A stretch of 64,000 nucleotides of DNA from UBA830 sp038146925 (GCA_038146925.1 JAYQSP010000003.1:1-64000), one strand, 5' to 3'. Positions 23,822-33,239 are shown, counted from the stretch's first letter. Notes: generated by a model from the letters alone, not told the origin. Numbers and translations are program-made.

Positions 23822-25903
23822 CTAAGCTTGTTCTCGGGCGATGCTGCGGATATCGACGGCGACCACGCCTTCGCCTTCCGCGCCTACCATGATGGGATTT
23901 ATTTCGATATCGGAAACGCGATCCCGCAGGGCGGGCCACGCGTCCGACAGTCCGACGACGGCGGAGACCAGTGCTTCAACATCGCGCGGCGCGGCACCCC
24001 GGAACGGCCCCAGCACCGCCTTGGCCCGCAGTTCGTCGATCATATCGCGCACGTCTGCCCCGGTCACGGGCAGCAGCCGGAACGCCACGTCGCGCATGGC
24101 TTCGACCATCACGCCGCCGATGCCCAGCGCCAGCACCGGTCCGAATTGCGGATCGTCCCGCACGCCGGCGATGACTTCGAGGCCGTCGACCATCCGCTGG
24201 ATCAGAAATCCGTCGATCTCGGCGCCGGGCTCCACGCGGTGCAGTCTTTCCGTCATCGCAGCCGCCGCGTCATTGGCATCCTCCGCGGACGAAATATTCA
24301 GCGCGACACCGCCGACTTCGGTCTTGTGGACGGCCTGGGGAGAGACGATTTTGACAACCACGGGAAATCCGAGTTCGGAAGCCGTCTTACCGACCTCATT
24401 TGCGGTGGCGGCGAAGGCCGATTTCGGACCTGAAATTCCGTACCGTGCCAGAACGTCCTCGACGGGTGTATCGGGGTCGTCGGATGCCATACCGGCCCCG
24501 TATCTCGCTATCCCCCGGCGGCGGCGTTCGGCATAGGCGGCAAGCGCCTTCAGCGTGGACACAACCTCCGGCAGGCGCTGAAGAAACGGGATGCCGGCCG
24601 CATCCTGAAACGCGCGGCCGGCATCGTTGATGTTCTGCGACATGCGATTATGCGCGACGACGGGCTTATCCGTACTGTCGCGGATCTGGCGGAACAGGTC
24701 GGGATCGCCGGCCGCACCCTCGACCAGCGGCAACTGGCCCTGAACCGAGATCATGTCGATGTTGGGATCCTGCGCCACGATTTTCGCGACCTCGGTAAAT
24801 TCGGGAAACCGCCGGGCGAGTCCGGCGCCGGTGTCCAGCGGATTGCTGGGCGGCACCCCGGAATCGATATGTTCGCGGAGAAGTGCCTGCGTCTCCGGCG
24901 TGAAGTCGGGCATGGAGACACCCTGGGTCTCGGCGATATCCAGGAACAGGCCTTTCGCCCCGCCCGAATAACCGACCAACGCCACGCGGTCGCCCTTGGG
25001 CAGGCGGCCGGCAGAAAAGGCCAGGCTCATCTCGATCAGCTCGTCCAGCGTGTCGACCGGCACCACTCCGTACTTTCGGCACATGGCGGTAAACACATGA
25101 TCGTCCGTCGCCAGCGCACCGGTATGGCTTTGCGCTGCGGCCTGACCCGCCGCGCTGCGTCCGACCTTCAGCATCAGCACGGGCTTGCCGGCTTCGAAGG
25201 CGCGTTCGACGGCCGCCATCAGCGCGTCGGGCCGGCGCACGCCTTCCGCCATGCAGGCAATGACACTGGTATGATCGTCGTCGACCAGAAAATTGATGTA
25301 GTCGGCCATATCGAGGTCGAGCTCGTTGCCGCTGGACACCGCATAGGAATAGCCGAGGCCCCGCGCCGCACCCTGTTCGAGCCAGAACTGGAACGTGCCG
25401 CCGGACTGGAACACCACGCCGACCGAACCCTGCGGCAGTCCGCGTACCCGCGACGTCGGATAGAACAGCAGCCGTTCCGGCAACGAAATCGCACCCATGC
25501 AGTTCGGCCCCGAGATCCGCAGCCCTGTCCGGTCGCAAATTTCGCGCAGCGCCGCGGCCCGTTCCGCGCCGACATCGTCGCCGCCTTCGCCGAACCGGGA
25601 GGCATAGACCAGCGCATTGCGCAGCCCCGCGTCCGCCGCTTCCGACAGGACATCCGGGATGGCTTCGGCGGGGATGATGACGACAGCCAGGTCGATAGTC
25701 TCGGGCAGAGAGGCGAAATCGGGATATACCTTTTGACCCCACAGTTCGTCCCGGCGGGGATTTACGAGGTAGACCTTCGCGGGAAAATTCTCATGCGCGA
25801 AGTTTTCGTACAGCCCTTTGGGCCAGCCGGCGCCGCCGGTTTCGGAAGCGCCGACAATGGCGATTGTCTGCGGACGCAGAAAGCTCTCGACCGAGTGGAA
25901 CAA
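23822..25903 (-). CDS. NDP-forming acyl-CoA synthetase (acetate--CoA ligase family)
   Basis: Single-chain NDP-forming acyl-CoA ligase of 693 residues. Order: CoA-binding Rossmann domain (LRPQTIAIVGASETGGAGWP), CoA-ligase domains with SGPNCMGAISLP and YSGGAKGLFLDIAE, and a C-terminal ATP-grasp domain with GFPVVVKIVSPQAVHKTEVGG. It couples ATP hydrolysis to thioester formation through a phosphohistidine. The start is TTG 25903 with GGGGAGAAG upstream. The neighbouring acyl-CoA dehydrogenase and HCHL-like lyase suggest an aromatic propenoic or propanoic acid as substrate. Some feruloyl-CoA synthetases of sphingomonads are, to my recollection, of this superfamily. Confidence 0.85.
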   Translation of the reverse strand: MFHSVESFLRPQTIAIVGASETGGAGWPKGLYENFAHENFPAKVYLVNPRRDELWGQKVYPDFASLPETIDLAVVIIPAEAIPDVLSEAADAGLRNALVYASRFGEGGDDVGAERAAALREICDRTGLRISGPNCMGAISLPERLLFYPTSRVRGLPQGSVGVVFQSGGTFQFWLEQGAARGLGYSYAVSSGNELDLDMADYINFLVDDDHTSVIACMAEGVRRPDALMAAVERAFEAGKPVLMLKVGRSAAGQAAAQSHTGALATDDHVFTAMCRKYGVVPVDTLDELIEMSLAFSAGRLPKGDRVALVGYSGGAKGLFLDIAETQGVSMPDFTPETQALLREHIDSGVPPSNPLDTGAGLARRFPEFTEVAKIVAQDPNIDMISVQGQLPLVEGAAGDPDLFRQIRDSTDKPVVAHNRMSQNINDAGRAFQDAAGIPFLQRLPEVVSTLKALAAYAERRRRGIARYGAGMASDDPDTPVEDVLARYGISGPKSAFAATANEVGKTASELGFPVVVKIVSPQAVHKTEVGGVALNISSAEDANDAAAAMTERLHRVEPGAEIDGFLIQRMVDGLEVIAGVRDDPQFGPVLALGIGGVMVEAMRDVAFRLLPVTGADVRDMIDELRAKAVLGPFRGAAPRDVEALVSAVVGLSDAWPALRDRVSDIEINPIMVGAEGEGVVAVDIRSIAREQA

Positions 25904-26087
25904 GTTATCTTCTCCCCGGAGGACTGGTTTTTGGCCGAATGGCGGGGAAAGTATTTAGTGCACGCACAGGCCGGTCAAGACCGGGCGCCATACCGAAGGT
26001 CGGAATATCTGTGTCTGGAGTTTAAAAATAAGGCAAAAGGTATTGATATTGAACGTCTTTCTGGACATCCGGGTAATGATTCTTTAA

Positions 26088-26120
26088 GGTTAATCCGGTA
26101 TTGGTTAATCATTGTTAATC
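26088..26120. promoter_or_regulatory. Three TTAATC repeats before the M23 peptidase gene
   Basis: GGTTAATC at 26088-26095 and 26103-26110 and TGTTAATC at 26113-26120, spaced 15 and 10 bases, in an unusually AT-rich stretch ending 20 bases before the start codon. They could bind a regulator or be part of the promoter. The spacing is not that of a CtrA site (TTAA-N7-TTAA). Confidence 0.4.
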
Positions 26121-26139
26121 CATCTGGCGGAAGGCCTGC

Positions 26140-27549
26140 GTGTCGTTTTTCTCGTCGCTGATCGCGCGTTCTGACTCGAACGCATCCGATTCGTTTACCC
26201 CTGACTCATTCTCCTATGTCGGGCGCGAAGGGTGCGGTCCCATCCGGATCGCCCTGAGCGTTCTGGTCGTCGGCCTGTTCGTGGGCGCCGTTGCAGGGCC
26301 CGGCGGCAACGGGGTATCGGCGTTTCCGGGGCCGATGGCAGCAGTGGAAGAAACAGATATTCAGACCGCGCCGGCGCTGGAACAGTCGGCCGAAGTGATC
26401 CTCGCCTCCGTCGCGCCGGACCCCGCGGAATCGGTCCGCGCCGCCGAGAAGAAACGCAGCCTGAAGGTGCGTAACGGCGATACCCTGATGTCGATCATGC
26501 TGTCGGCGGGCATTGCCCGCGACGATGCCCATGACGCGGTCAGTGCGTTGCGCGCGGTGTACGATCCCCGCGATCTGCGCGTCGGACAGCGAATCCATCT
26601 GACGTTCTCGCCGGACGACAACCTGAAGGAAATGCAGCTCGACCCCAGCGTCGTGCGACAGGTCGCCGTGCGCCGCGACGCGGCCACATCCTTCCGCGCG
26701 TTCGAGACCAAGCGTACGCTGACGCGCAAGATCAGCTTCGCCCGCGGCACCATCAATTCAAGCCTGTACAAGTCGGCGGTGAACCAAGACGTGCCGTTAT
26801 CCGTGCTTGCGGAACTGGTCCGGATCTACAGCTGGGACGTCGATTTCCAGCGCGAAATACAGAAAGGCGACGCCTTCGAAGTCGCCTACGAACGGTTTGT
26901 CGACGATGACGGCCGGATCGTTCGCCATGGCGAAGTGATATACGCCCGCATGGTCCTGTCCGGCGCCGCGAAACCGCTTTACCGGTTCGAGCTGCAGCCC
27001 GGCAGGGTCGACTATTTCGACGACAGCGGCCGCAGCGCCAAGCGTCCGCTGCTGCGCACGCCAATCGACGGCGCGCGGTTGTCGTCCCGCTTCGGCAAGC
27101 GGCGTCACCCGGTTCTGGGGTACACGAAGATGCATCGCGGCGTCGATTTCGCCGCGCCGACCGGTACGCCGATCTACGCCGCCGGCGACGGCGTGATTTC
27201 CTATCGCGGTCGCAAGGGCGGCTACGGCAATTACATCCGCATCCGCCATGCCGGCGGCTTCAATTCTGCCTACGCCCATATGAGCCGGTTCAGGAAAGGC
27301 GTGACGCTGGGAAGCCGCGTCAAACAGGGCGAGGTGATCGGCTATGTCGGCAGCACCGGCCGATCGACCGGCCCGCATCTGCATTACGAAATCCTCGCGG
27401 GCGGCCGCCAGGTCAACCCGCTGACGATCAAGATGCCGTCGGGCATCAAGCTGGGCCGCAAGGATTTCGCACGCTTCGAAGCCAAGCGCGCCAACATCGC
27501 CGCCCTGGTCGCCGATCTCCAAAAAGAAACGACGATCACCCAGCGCTGA
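26140..27549 (+). CDS. M23-family peptidoglycan endopeptidase (MepM/NlpD-like)
   Basis: Cell-envelope zinc endopeptidase of 469 residues. A cytoplasmic tail of about 35 residues is followed by one membrane helix (about 38-58), so it is anchored in the inner membrane with the catalytic part in the periplasm. A LysM-like segment (VRNGDTLMSIMLSAG to LRVGQRIHLTFS) binds peptidoglycan. The M23 domain has the metal ligands in HRGVDF (His332, Asp336) and HLHYE (His413, His415). Likely cleaves peptide cross-links during growth or division. GTG start at 26140 with GGCGGAAGG upstream. Confidence 0.9.
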   Translation: MSFFSSLIARSDSNASDSFTPDSFSYVGREGCGPIRIALSVLVVGLFVGAVAGPGGNGVSAFPGPMAAVEETDIQTAPALEQSAEVILASVAPDPAESVRAAEKKRSLKVRNGDTLMSIMLSAGIARDDAHDAVSALRAVYDPRDLRVGQRIHLTFSPDDNLKEMQLDPSVVRQVAVRRDAATSFRAFETKRTLTRKISFARGTINSSLYKSAVNQDVPLSVLAELVRIYSWDVDFQREIQKGDAFEVAYERFVDDDGRIVRHGEVIYARMVLSGAAKPLYRFELQPGRVDYFDDSGRSAKRPLLRTPIDGARLSSRFGKRRHPVLGYTKMHRGVDFAAPTGTPIYAAGDGVISYRGRKGGYGNYIRIRHAGGFNSAYAHMSRFRKGVTLGSRVKQGEVIGYVGSTGRSTGPHLHYEILAGGRQVNPLTIKMPSGIKLGRKDFARFEAKRANIAALVADLQKETTITQR

Positions 27550-27585
27550 GGCCGGGTGACCGCCAAAGCCTGAGCCGGCTTTCTA

Positions 27586-30192
27586 CTACTCCGCCGCGAT
27601 CTGCTCGACGGCGGCGCCGTTGATGATCAGTCCGCCGTCGCCGGCGCCGACCGTCACCGTCTCGCCGTCTTCGATGCGGCCTTCGAGGATCATCGTGGCC
27701 AGCGCGTTCTGCAGGCTGCGCTGGATGACCCGTTTCAACGGACGGGCGCCGTAGACCGGATCGTAGCCCGCATCCGCCAGCCAGGTCAGCGCGGCCTCGT
27801 CCAGTTCCAGCGCGATCTTGCGGTCGGCGAGCATCGCCCGCAGCCGGTCGAGCTGGATGTCGACGATGCCGGTCATGTGTTCGCGCGACAGCCGGTGGAA
27901 CAGCAGCGTTTCGTCCAGCCGGTTCAGAAACTCGGGCCGGAACGCGCCTCGGACCACGTCCATGACCTGTTCGCGCACCGCATCGACGCTTTCGCCCTCG
28001 GCCTGATGCGCCAGCACTTCGCTGCCGAGGTTAGACGTCAGGATGATCAGCGTGTTGCGGAAATCGACCGTTCGGCCCTGTCCATCCGTCAGACGGCCGT
28101 CGTCCAGCACCTGCAGGAGCACGTTGAACACGTCCGGATGCGCCTTTTCGATCTCGTCGAACAGAACCACCTGATAAGGTCGCCGGCGTACCGCTTCGGT
28201 CAGCGCCCCGCCCTCCTCGTAGCCGACATAGCCGGGCGGCGCCCCGATCAGCCGGGCGACGGAATGCTTTTCCATGTACTCCGACATGTCGAGCCGCTGC
28301 ATCGCGGTCTCGTCATCGAACAGAAAAGCCGCCAGCGCCTTGGTCAATTCGGTTTTGCCGACGCCCGTCGGGCCAAGGAACAGGAACGAGCCAAGCGGCC
28401 GGTTCGGGTCCTGAAGCCCAGCGCGTGCGCGGCGCACCGCATTGCTGACCGCGACGACCGCTTCGTCCTGACCTATCACCCGTTCGCCGAGCATCTCCTC
28501 CATGTGCAGCAGTTTTTCACGCTCGCCTTCCAGCATCTTGTCCACCGGGATACCGGTCCAGCGGGAAACGACGGAGGCGATATCGCTGTCGGTGACTTCC
28601 TCGTCCAGCATGCGGGCGTCGTCGCCGTCATGCTCGGCCGCGTCAGCCAGCTTCTTTTCAAGATCCGGAATGATGCCGTAGGCAAGCTCGCCCGCCTTCG
28701 CCAGGTCGCCGTCGCGCTGGGCGCGTTCGAGCGCCATCCGCGCGGCTTCGAGTTCTTCCTTCACCTTCTGGGAGTCCGCCAGGGTTTCCTTTTCCGCCTG
28801 CCAGATCTCGGTCAGCTCGGCCGATTTGTCTTCCAGCTCCGCCAGCTCTTCCTCAAGTTTCTCAAGACGTTCGCGAGACCCCCTGTCGGATTCCTTTTTC
28901 AGCGCCTCGCGCTCGATCTTGAGCTGGATGATCCGCCGGTCGAGCTCGTCGATTTCCTCCGGCTTGGAATCCACCACCATGCGCAGGCGCGACGAGGCCT
29001 CGTCGACCAGATCGATCGCCTTGTCGGGCAGGAACCGGTCGGTGATATAGCGGTTCGACAACGTCGCCGCCGCCACGATCGCGCCGTCGGTGATACGGAC
29101 GCCGTGATGGACTTCGTATTTTTCCTTCAGCCCGCGCAGGATCGAGATCGTATCCTCGACCGTCGGTTCCTGGATCAGAACCGTCTGGAACCGGCGCGCC
29201 AGCGCGGCATCCTTTTCGATATGCTTGCGGTATTCGTCCAGCGTGGTCGCGCCGATGCAGTGCAGTTCGCCGCGCGCCAGGGCCGGTTTCAGCATGTTGG
29301 AAGCATCCATGGCGCCTTCCGACGCGCCGGCGCCGATCAGCGTATGCAACTCGTCGATAAACAGGATGATCTCGCCGTCCTCGGCGGTGATTTCCTGCAG
29401 CACGGCTTTCAGGCGTTCCTCGAACTCGCCGCGGAACTTCGCACCCGCCACCAGCGCGCCGAGGTCCAGCGACATCAGCTTCTTGCGCCGCAGGCTTTCC
29501 GGCACGTCGCCATTGACGATGCGCTGCGCCAGTCCTTCGGCGATGGCGGTCTTGCCGACCCCGGGTTCGCCGATCAGGACGGGATTGTTCTTTGTCCGCC
29601 GCGACAGCACCTGCACGGTACGGCGGATTTCCTCGTCCCGGCCGATGACCGGGTCGATCTTACCTTCACGCGCGCGCTCGGTCAGGTCCGTCGCGTATTT
29701 GTTCAGCGCATCGTAGGAATCCTCCGCGGTGGCGCTGTCGGCTTTGCGGCCTTTGCGCACGTCCTCGATCGCGGCGTTCAGCGATTGCGGCGTGATGCCG
29801 GCCTTGGACAGGGCGGCAGCCGACGGCGTACCGGTCGCCATGGTCAGCGCCAGCAGCAGGCGCTCGGCGGTGACGAAACTGTCACCCGCCTTGTCGGCGA
29901 TTTCTTTCGCGCTTTCGAAAAGCTTGGCGGTTTCAGGCGCCAGATATATCTGCGTCGCGCCGGATCCTTCGACTTTCGGAATCTTGGCAAGCGCGGCATC
30001 GAGTTCGCTGCGCGCGACCGCGGGATCGCCGCCGGCGGCGGTGATCAGATTGGACGCCAAGCCTTCCTTGTCGTCGAGAAGAACCTTGAGCAGATGCTCC
30101 GGCTTGAAATGCTGGTGATTGCTTGCGAGCGCCGAGGTCTGTGCAGCCTGCACGAAACCGCGCGCCCTTTCTGTGTAGGACTCAAATTCCAT
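27586..30192 (-). CDS. clpB: ATP-dependent chaperone ClpB
   Basis: Hexameric AAA+ disaggregase that rescues aggregated proteins with DnaK. The 868 residues show an N-terminal Clp-N domain, the first ATPase module with Walker A GEPGVGKT (about 208-215), a long charged coiled-coil middle domain (EEIDELDRRI to ARMALERAQRDG) that defines ClpB, and the second module with GPTGVGKTELTKALA. ATG 30192 has TGGAG nine bases before it; an ATG 15 bases upstream is less likely. A heat-shock-type promoter lies about 90 bases upstream. It ends 37 bases from the convergent M23 gene. Confidence 0.97.
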   Translation of the reverse strand: MEFESYTERARGFVQAAQTSALASNHQHFKPEHLLKVLLDDKEGLASNLITAAGGDPAVARSELDAALAKIPKVEGSGATQIYLAPETAKLFESAKEIADKAGDSFVTAERLLLALTMATGTPSAAALSKAGITPQSLNAAIEDVRKGRKADSATAEDSYDALNKYATDLTERAREGKIDPVIGRDEEIRRTVQVLSRRTKNNPVLIGEPGVGKTAIAEGLAQRIVNGDVPESLRRKKLMSLDLGALVAGAKFRGEFEERLKAVLQEITAEDGEIILFIDELHTLIGAGASEGAMDASNMLKPALARGELHCIGATTLDEYRKHIEKDAALARRFQTVLIQEPTVEDTISILRGLKEKYEVHHGVRITDGAIVAAATLSNRYITDRFLPDKAIDLVDEASSRLRMVVDSKPEEIDELDRRIIQLKIEREALKKESDRGSRERLEKLEEELAELEDKSAELTEIWQAEKETLADSQKVKEELEAARMALERAQRDGDLAKAGELAYGIIPDLEKKLADAAEHDGDDARMLDEEVTDSDIASVVSRWTGIPVDKMLEGEREKLLHMEEMLGERVIGQDEAVVAVSNAVRRARAGLQDPNRPLGSFLFLGPTGVGKTELTKALAAFLFDDETAMQRLDMSEYMEKHSVARLIGAPPGYVGYEEGGALTEAVRRRPYQVVLFDEIEKAHPDVFNVLLQVLDDGRLTDGQGRTVDFRNTLIILTSNLGSEVLAHQAEGESVDAVREQVMDVVRGAFRPEFLNRLDETLLFHRLSREHMTGIVDIQLDRLRAMLADRKIALELDEAALTWLADAGYDPVYGARPLKRVIQRSLQNALATMILEGRIEDGETVTVGAGDGGLIINGAAVEQIAAE

Positions 30193-30280
30193 TGTCTGCA
30201 ACTCCATCGTGAGACATTGCGACGAGTGCTCCCGCGAGGCGGCGAGCGTCTATTTGGACCCGGTAACCGGCGTCCTCACC

Positions 30281-30310
30281 AGATATGGGAAAATATCGAT
30301 ATTTTACAAG
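30281..30310 (-). promoter_or_regulatory. Putative RpoH (sigma-32) promoter of clpB containing a 16-base palindrome
   Basis: On the minus strand CTTG (30307-30310) and CCCATATCT (30281-30289) are separated by 17 bases, matching the CTTG ... CCCATAT pattern of heat-shock promoters. The spacer contains a perfect palindrome AAAATATCGATATTTT (30290-30305), which could also serve as an operator. A start near 30275 would leave a leader of roughly 80 bases before the clpB ATG. Confidence 0.65.
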
Positions 30311-30373
30311 ACCCGTTGCGGGCGGAATTCGGGCATCCGCATACCCGACTTTGGCCCATATCACATTAAGGCC

Positions 30374-30391
30374 GGGTTAATGCGGGGTTAA
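30374..30391. promoter_or_regulatory. CtrA-like site (TTAA-N7-TTAA) upstream of clpB
   Basis: GGGTTAA occurs twice, giving TTAA (30377-30380), seven bases, TTAA (30388-30391), the spacing of CtrA boxes. It lies about 67 bases upstream of the heat-shock promoter. The rest of 30311-30538 has no gene; a CGGACCC/GGGTCCG hairpin (30496-30517) without a T-run follows the DUF4167 stop. Confidence 0.4.
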
Positions 30392-30538
30392 CCGGAATTT
30401 CGGGCAACGGCTCTGTCGCCACCGACTGACGTCTTCGCCCCCCCGATCACGTCCGGGACAGGGCTGAGCCGGGCATCTATGGCGATAGCGATCAACGGAC
30501 CCTAGGGTCGGGGTCCGAGAGGTAATCGGCAGATCGGA

Positions 30539-31075
30539 TCAGGCGCTGGCTTTTTCGCCCGCGTCTTCGCCCGAGGCCGCTTCGGGTGCGGGGGCCGCTT
30601 CGGAAGCCGGGGCCGCTTCGTCGCCGGCTATGTCCGACTTGCCGGCAGCTTCTTCGCTGGCACCGTTGCTGTTACCCCGACCGTTGCCGCGACCGTTCCG
30701 GCGGCGCCGGCCGTTATTCTGATTGCCGTCGTTGTCGGACGTTTCGGCGGCTTCTGCCGCGTCGCCGTTCGGCTGAGAATCTCCCTCGGCCTCGGCATTT
30801 TGCTGCTGCTGTTGCTGCTGGCGCTGCTGTTCGTTCGCCGCGTTCATCACACGATAATAATGTTCGGCAAACTGATAGTAGCTTTCGGCGTTGATGCGGT
30901 CGCCGGCCGAAGAGGCATCGCGTGCCAGCGTCAGGTACTTTTCGACGACCTGCTGCGCATTCCCGCGGACCTTGACGTCGGGGCCGTTGCTTTCGAATGA
31001 CTGATTACGCGGATTTCCGCCCTTGCGGCCGTTACCCCGGCCTCTCATACGATTTTTGTTCTGGCCCTGTCTCAT
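30539..31075 (-). CDS. DUF4167 domain protein
   Basis: Product of 178 residues. The basic N-terminus (GQNKNRMRGRGNGRKGG) is followed by the compact conserved block KVRGNAQQVVEKYLTLARDA ... INAESYYQFAEHYYRV (about 35-75), then a glutamine run and a long low-complexity Ala/Glu/Asn/Arg tail. This family is restricted mainly to alphaproteobacteria and regularly sits between prmC and clpB, as here. The arginine/glycine-rich parts suggest RNA or ribosome association, but no function is established to my knowledge. Confidence 0.9.
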   Translation of the reverse strand: MRQGQNKNRMRGRGNGRKGGNPRNQSFESNGPDVKVRGNAQQVVEKYLTLARDASSAGDRINAESYYQFAEHYYRVMNAANEQQRQQQQQQQNAEAEGDSQPNGDAAEAAETSDNDGNQNNGRRRRNGRGNGRGNSNGASEEAAGKSDIAGDEAAPASEAAPAPEAASGEDAGEKASA

Positions 31076-31285
31076 AGCGCCTTCATGTCCGTTTCCATTA
31101 TGATTTTGTCGCCCCGCACTGCAATGGACTTACCAAATCCATCGGCCAGCAGCCGAATTTCGGAGATTGGCTTTGGTTTGCAGGGTGTTTTCAAGCCGAC
31201 GGTTAAAACGGTGTTTTTCACATCGCCGACAAAGGCACCCTAGTCGGGAATCGGACGCTTTCCAACCCTTTTTTTGGAGCGCGCG

Positions 31286-32161
31286 TTAACCATTCGGCGG
31301 TGCAATCCGAAAAAAAACCAGGGCCCTGTCGTGCCCCGCGATGTCCCTGCGCGTTCCGGCCAGACCGAACCCTGCCGACGCGAAGATCGCCTGGACGTCG
31401 CCCGCCTGCCCGGCGCCGATTTCGAGCACGACCACACCCGACGGCGTCAGGATGGGGCCGACGACAGCCGACAGAGCGCGATAGGCATCCAGCCCGTCGG
31501 GGCCGCCGTCCAACGCCGCCGCCGGATCGTACCGCGCCACATCCGGCGCAAGGCCGGCGATATCGCCGGACGGAATATAAGGTGGGTTGGACAGGACGAC
31601 ATCGAACGTCCCGTCCACACCTTTCGCCCAGTGCGTCTCCATAAAGATCGCCCGGGCGGACAGCCCGAGGGCGGCCGCATTCCGCCGGGCACAGGCCACG
31701 GCATCCGGATCGATATCGGTCCCGATCCCCCGGGCGGCCGGCAATTCGTAAAGTGCCGACAGGAGCAGACACCCGGACCCCGTGCCGATATCCAGCATGC
31801 GGAGATCGGGTTGCATCGCGGCAGCGTATTCCAGTACCGCCTCGACCACCGTTTCGCTGTCGGGACGCGGGTCGAGAGTCGCCGGTCCGATCTCGAAGTC
31901 CAGACTGCGAAATTCGCGTTTCCCCAGGATGCGCGACACAGGCTCGTGCGCCGACCGGCGGACAATCGTCTTCACGAATGCGTCCACCGCTTCCGGATCC
32001 AGCGTCGCCGCCGGATCGCGCAGCATGTCTTCCCGGCTGAGCTCGAAAGCGGCGGAGGCCAGAATTCGGGCATCCGCCGCGGCATCTTCGATACCGGCGC
32101 CGCTTAGCGCCGAAACGGCACGCCGTAAAACAGTGTTGAGATCGTGCGCGGCGGACGTCAC
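31286..32161 (-). CDS. prmC: Peptide chain release factor N5-glutamine methyltransferase
   Basis: Methylates the Gln of the GGQ motif in release factors 1 and 2. The 291 residues have the helical N-terminal domain (LSREDMLRDP), the SAM site LDIGTGSGCLLLSALYELP and the family's catalytic NPPY in VLSNPPYIPSGDI. Its ATG overlaps the TGA-containing end of prfA by four bases (32158-32161), coupling the enzyme to its substrate protein. A 210-base gap, including the promoter region of the DUF4167 gene, follows it. Confidence 0.95.
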   Translation of the reverse strand: MTSAAHDLNTVLRRAVSALSGAGIEDAAADARILASAAFELSREDMLRDPAATLDPEAVDAFVKTIVRRSAHEPVSRILGKREFRSLDFEIGPATLDPRPDSETVVEAVLEYAAAMQPDLRMLDIGTGSGCLLLSALYELPAARGIGTDIDPDAVACARRNAAALGLSARAIFMETHWAKGVDGTFDVVLSNPPYIPSGDIAGLAPDVARYDPAAALDGGPDGLDAYRALSAVVGPILTPSGVVVLEIGAGQAGDVQAIFASAGFGLAGTRRDIAGHDRALVFFRIAPPNG

Positions 32162-33234
32162 GTCACCTCAGCCAGTTTCTGTGCCTGGTCTTCGGCCGTC
32201 AGCGCATCGATGATCTCGTCCAACGCCTCGCCTTCCAGCACCCGTTCCAGTTTGTGCAGGGTCAGGTTGATGCGGTGATCGGAGACACGGCCCTGCGGAA
32301 AATTATAGGTGCGAATACGCTCCGACCGGTCGCCGGACCCGATCTGGTTGCGACGGTCTTCCGCCCGGGCGTTCGCCTGGGCTTCGCGTTCGGCATCGTA
32401 GATACGCGCCCGCAGAATCTTCAGCGCCTTGGCACGGTTCTTGTGCTGCGATTTTTCGTCCTGCTGCTGCACGACGATCCCGGTCGGCAGATGGGTGATC
32501 CGCACGGCGCTGTCCGTCGTGTTGACGTGCTGACCGCCTGCCCCCTGCGCCCGATAGGTATCGATGCGGAGGTCGCTGTCGTTGATTTCCACGTCCACAT
32601 CCTCGGCCTCCGGCAGCACTGCGACGGTCGCGGCGGAGGTATGGATACGCCCCCCCGATTCGGTTTCCGGCACGCGCTGGACCCGGTGAACGCCCGATTC
32701 GTACTTGAGCCGCGCAAACACCCCCTTGCCGCTGATTTCGACGGATGCTTCCTTGATGCCGCCAATCCCCGTATCGGATGAACTGAGAATATCGAACTTC
32801 CAACGGTTCTTGTCGGCATAACGCTGATACATGCGCAGCAGATCGGCTGCGAACAGCGCCGCTTCATCGCCGCCGGTGCCGGCGCGGACTTCGAGGATGG
32901 CGTTCTTGTCGTCAGCGGCATCGCGAGGCAACAGCATTATCTGAAGATTCTTTTCCAGTTTCGGCACGCGTTCCGTCAGTTCCTGGAACTCCTCCTGCGC
33001 CAGGGTCTTCATTTCGGCGTCCGTTTCCGGATCGGCAATCAGTTCCGCCAGGTCGCCGGCTTCGCTCTGCGCATCGCGCAGTTCGGCAATACAGGCAACG
33101 ACCGGATCGAGTTCCGCAAATTCCTTCGACATGCGCACGAATTCCTCGGCATCGCCACCGTCGCCGCTCGACATCAGGTTCGACAACTCCTGATGTCGGG
33201 ACACGATCTGATCCAGTCTTTCATCGAGGCTCAC
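32158..33234 (-). CDS. prfA: Peptide chain release factor 1
   Basis: Recognises UAA and UAG stop codons and releases the nascent chain. It has 358 residues. The GGQ catalytic loop is in RAQGAGGQHVNTTDSAVR, preceded by the conserved EVRAGTGGDEAALF; the basic QQDEKSQHKNRAKA and RIRTYNFPQGRVSDHRI follow. It begins five bases after the hemA stop and overlaps prmC, so hemA-prfA-prmC is one operon, the order known from E. coli. Confidence 0.97.
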   Translation of the reverse strand: MSLDERLDQIVSRHQELSNLMSSGDGGDAEEFVRMSKEFAELDPVVACIAELRDAQSEAGDLAELIADPETDAEMKTLAQEEFQELTERVPKLEKNLQIMLLPRDAADDKNAILEVRAGTGGDEAALFAADLLRMYQRYADKNRWKFDILSSSDTGIGGIKEASVEISGKGVFARLKYESGVHRVQRVPETESGGRIHTSAATVAVLPEAEDVDVEINDSDLRIDTYRAQGAGGQHVNTTDSAVRITHLPTGIVVQQQDEKSQHKNRAKALKILRARIYDAEREAQANARAEDRRNQIGSGDRSERIRTYNFPQGRVSDHRINLTLHKLERVLEGEALDEIIDALTAEDQAQKLAEVT

Positions 33235-33239
33235 CGTGA

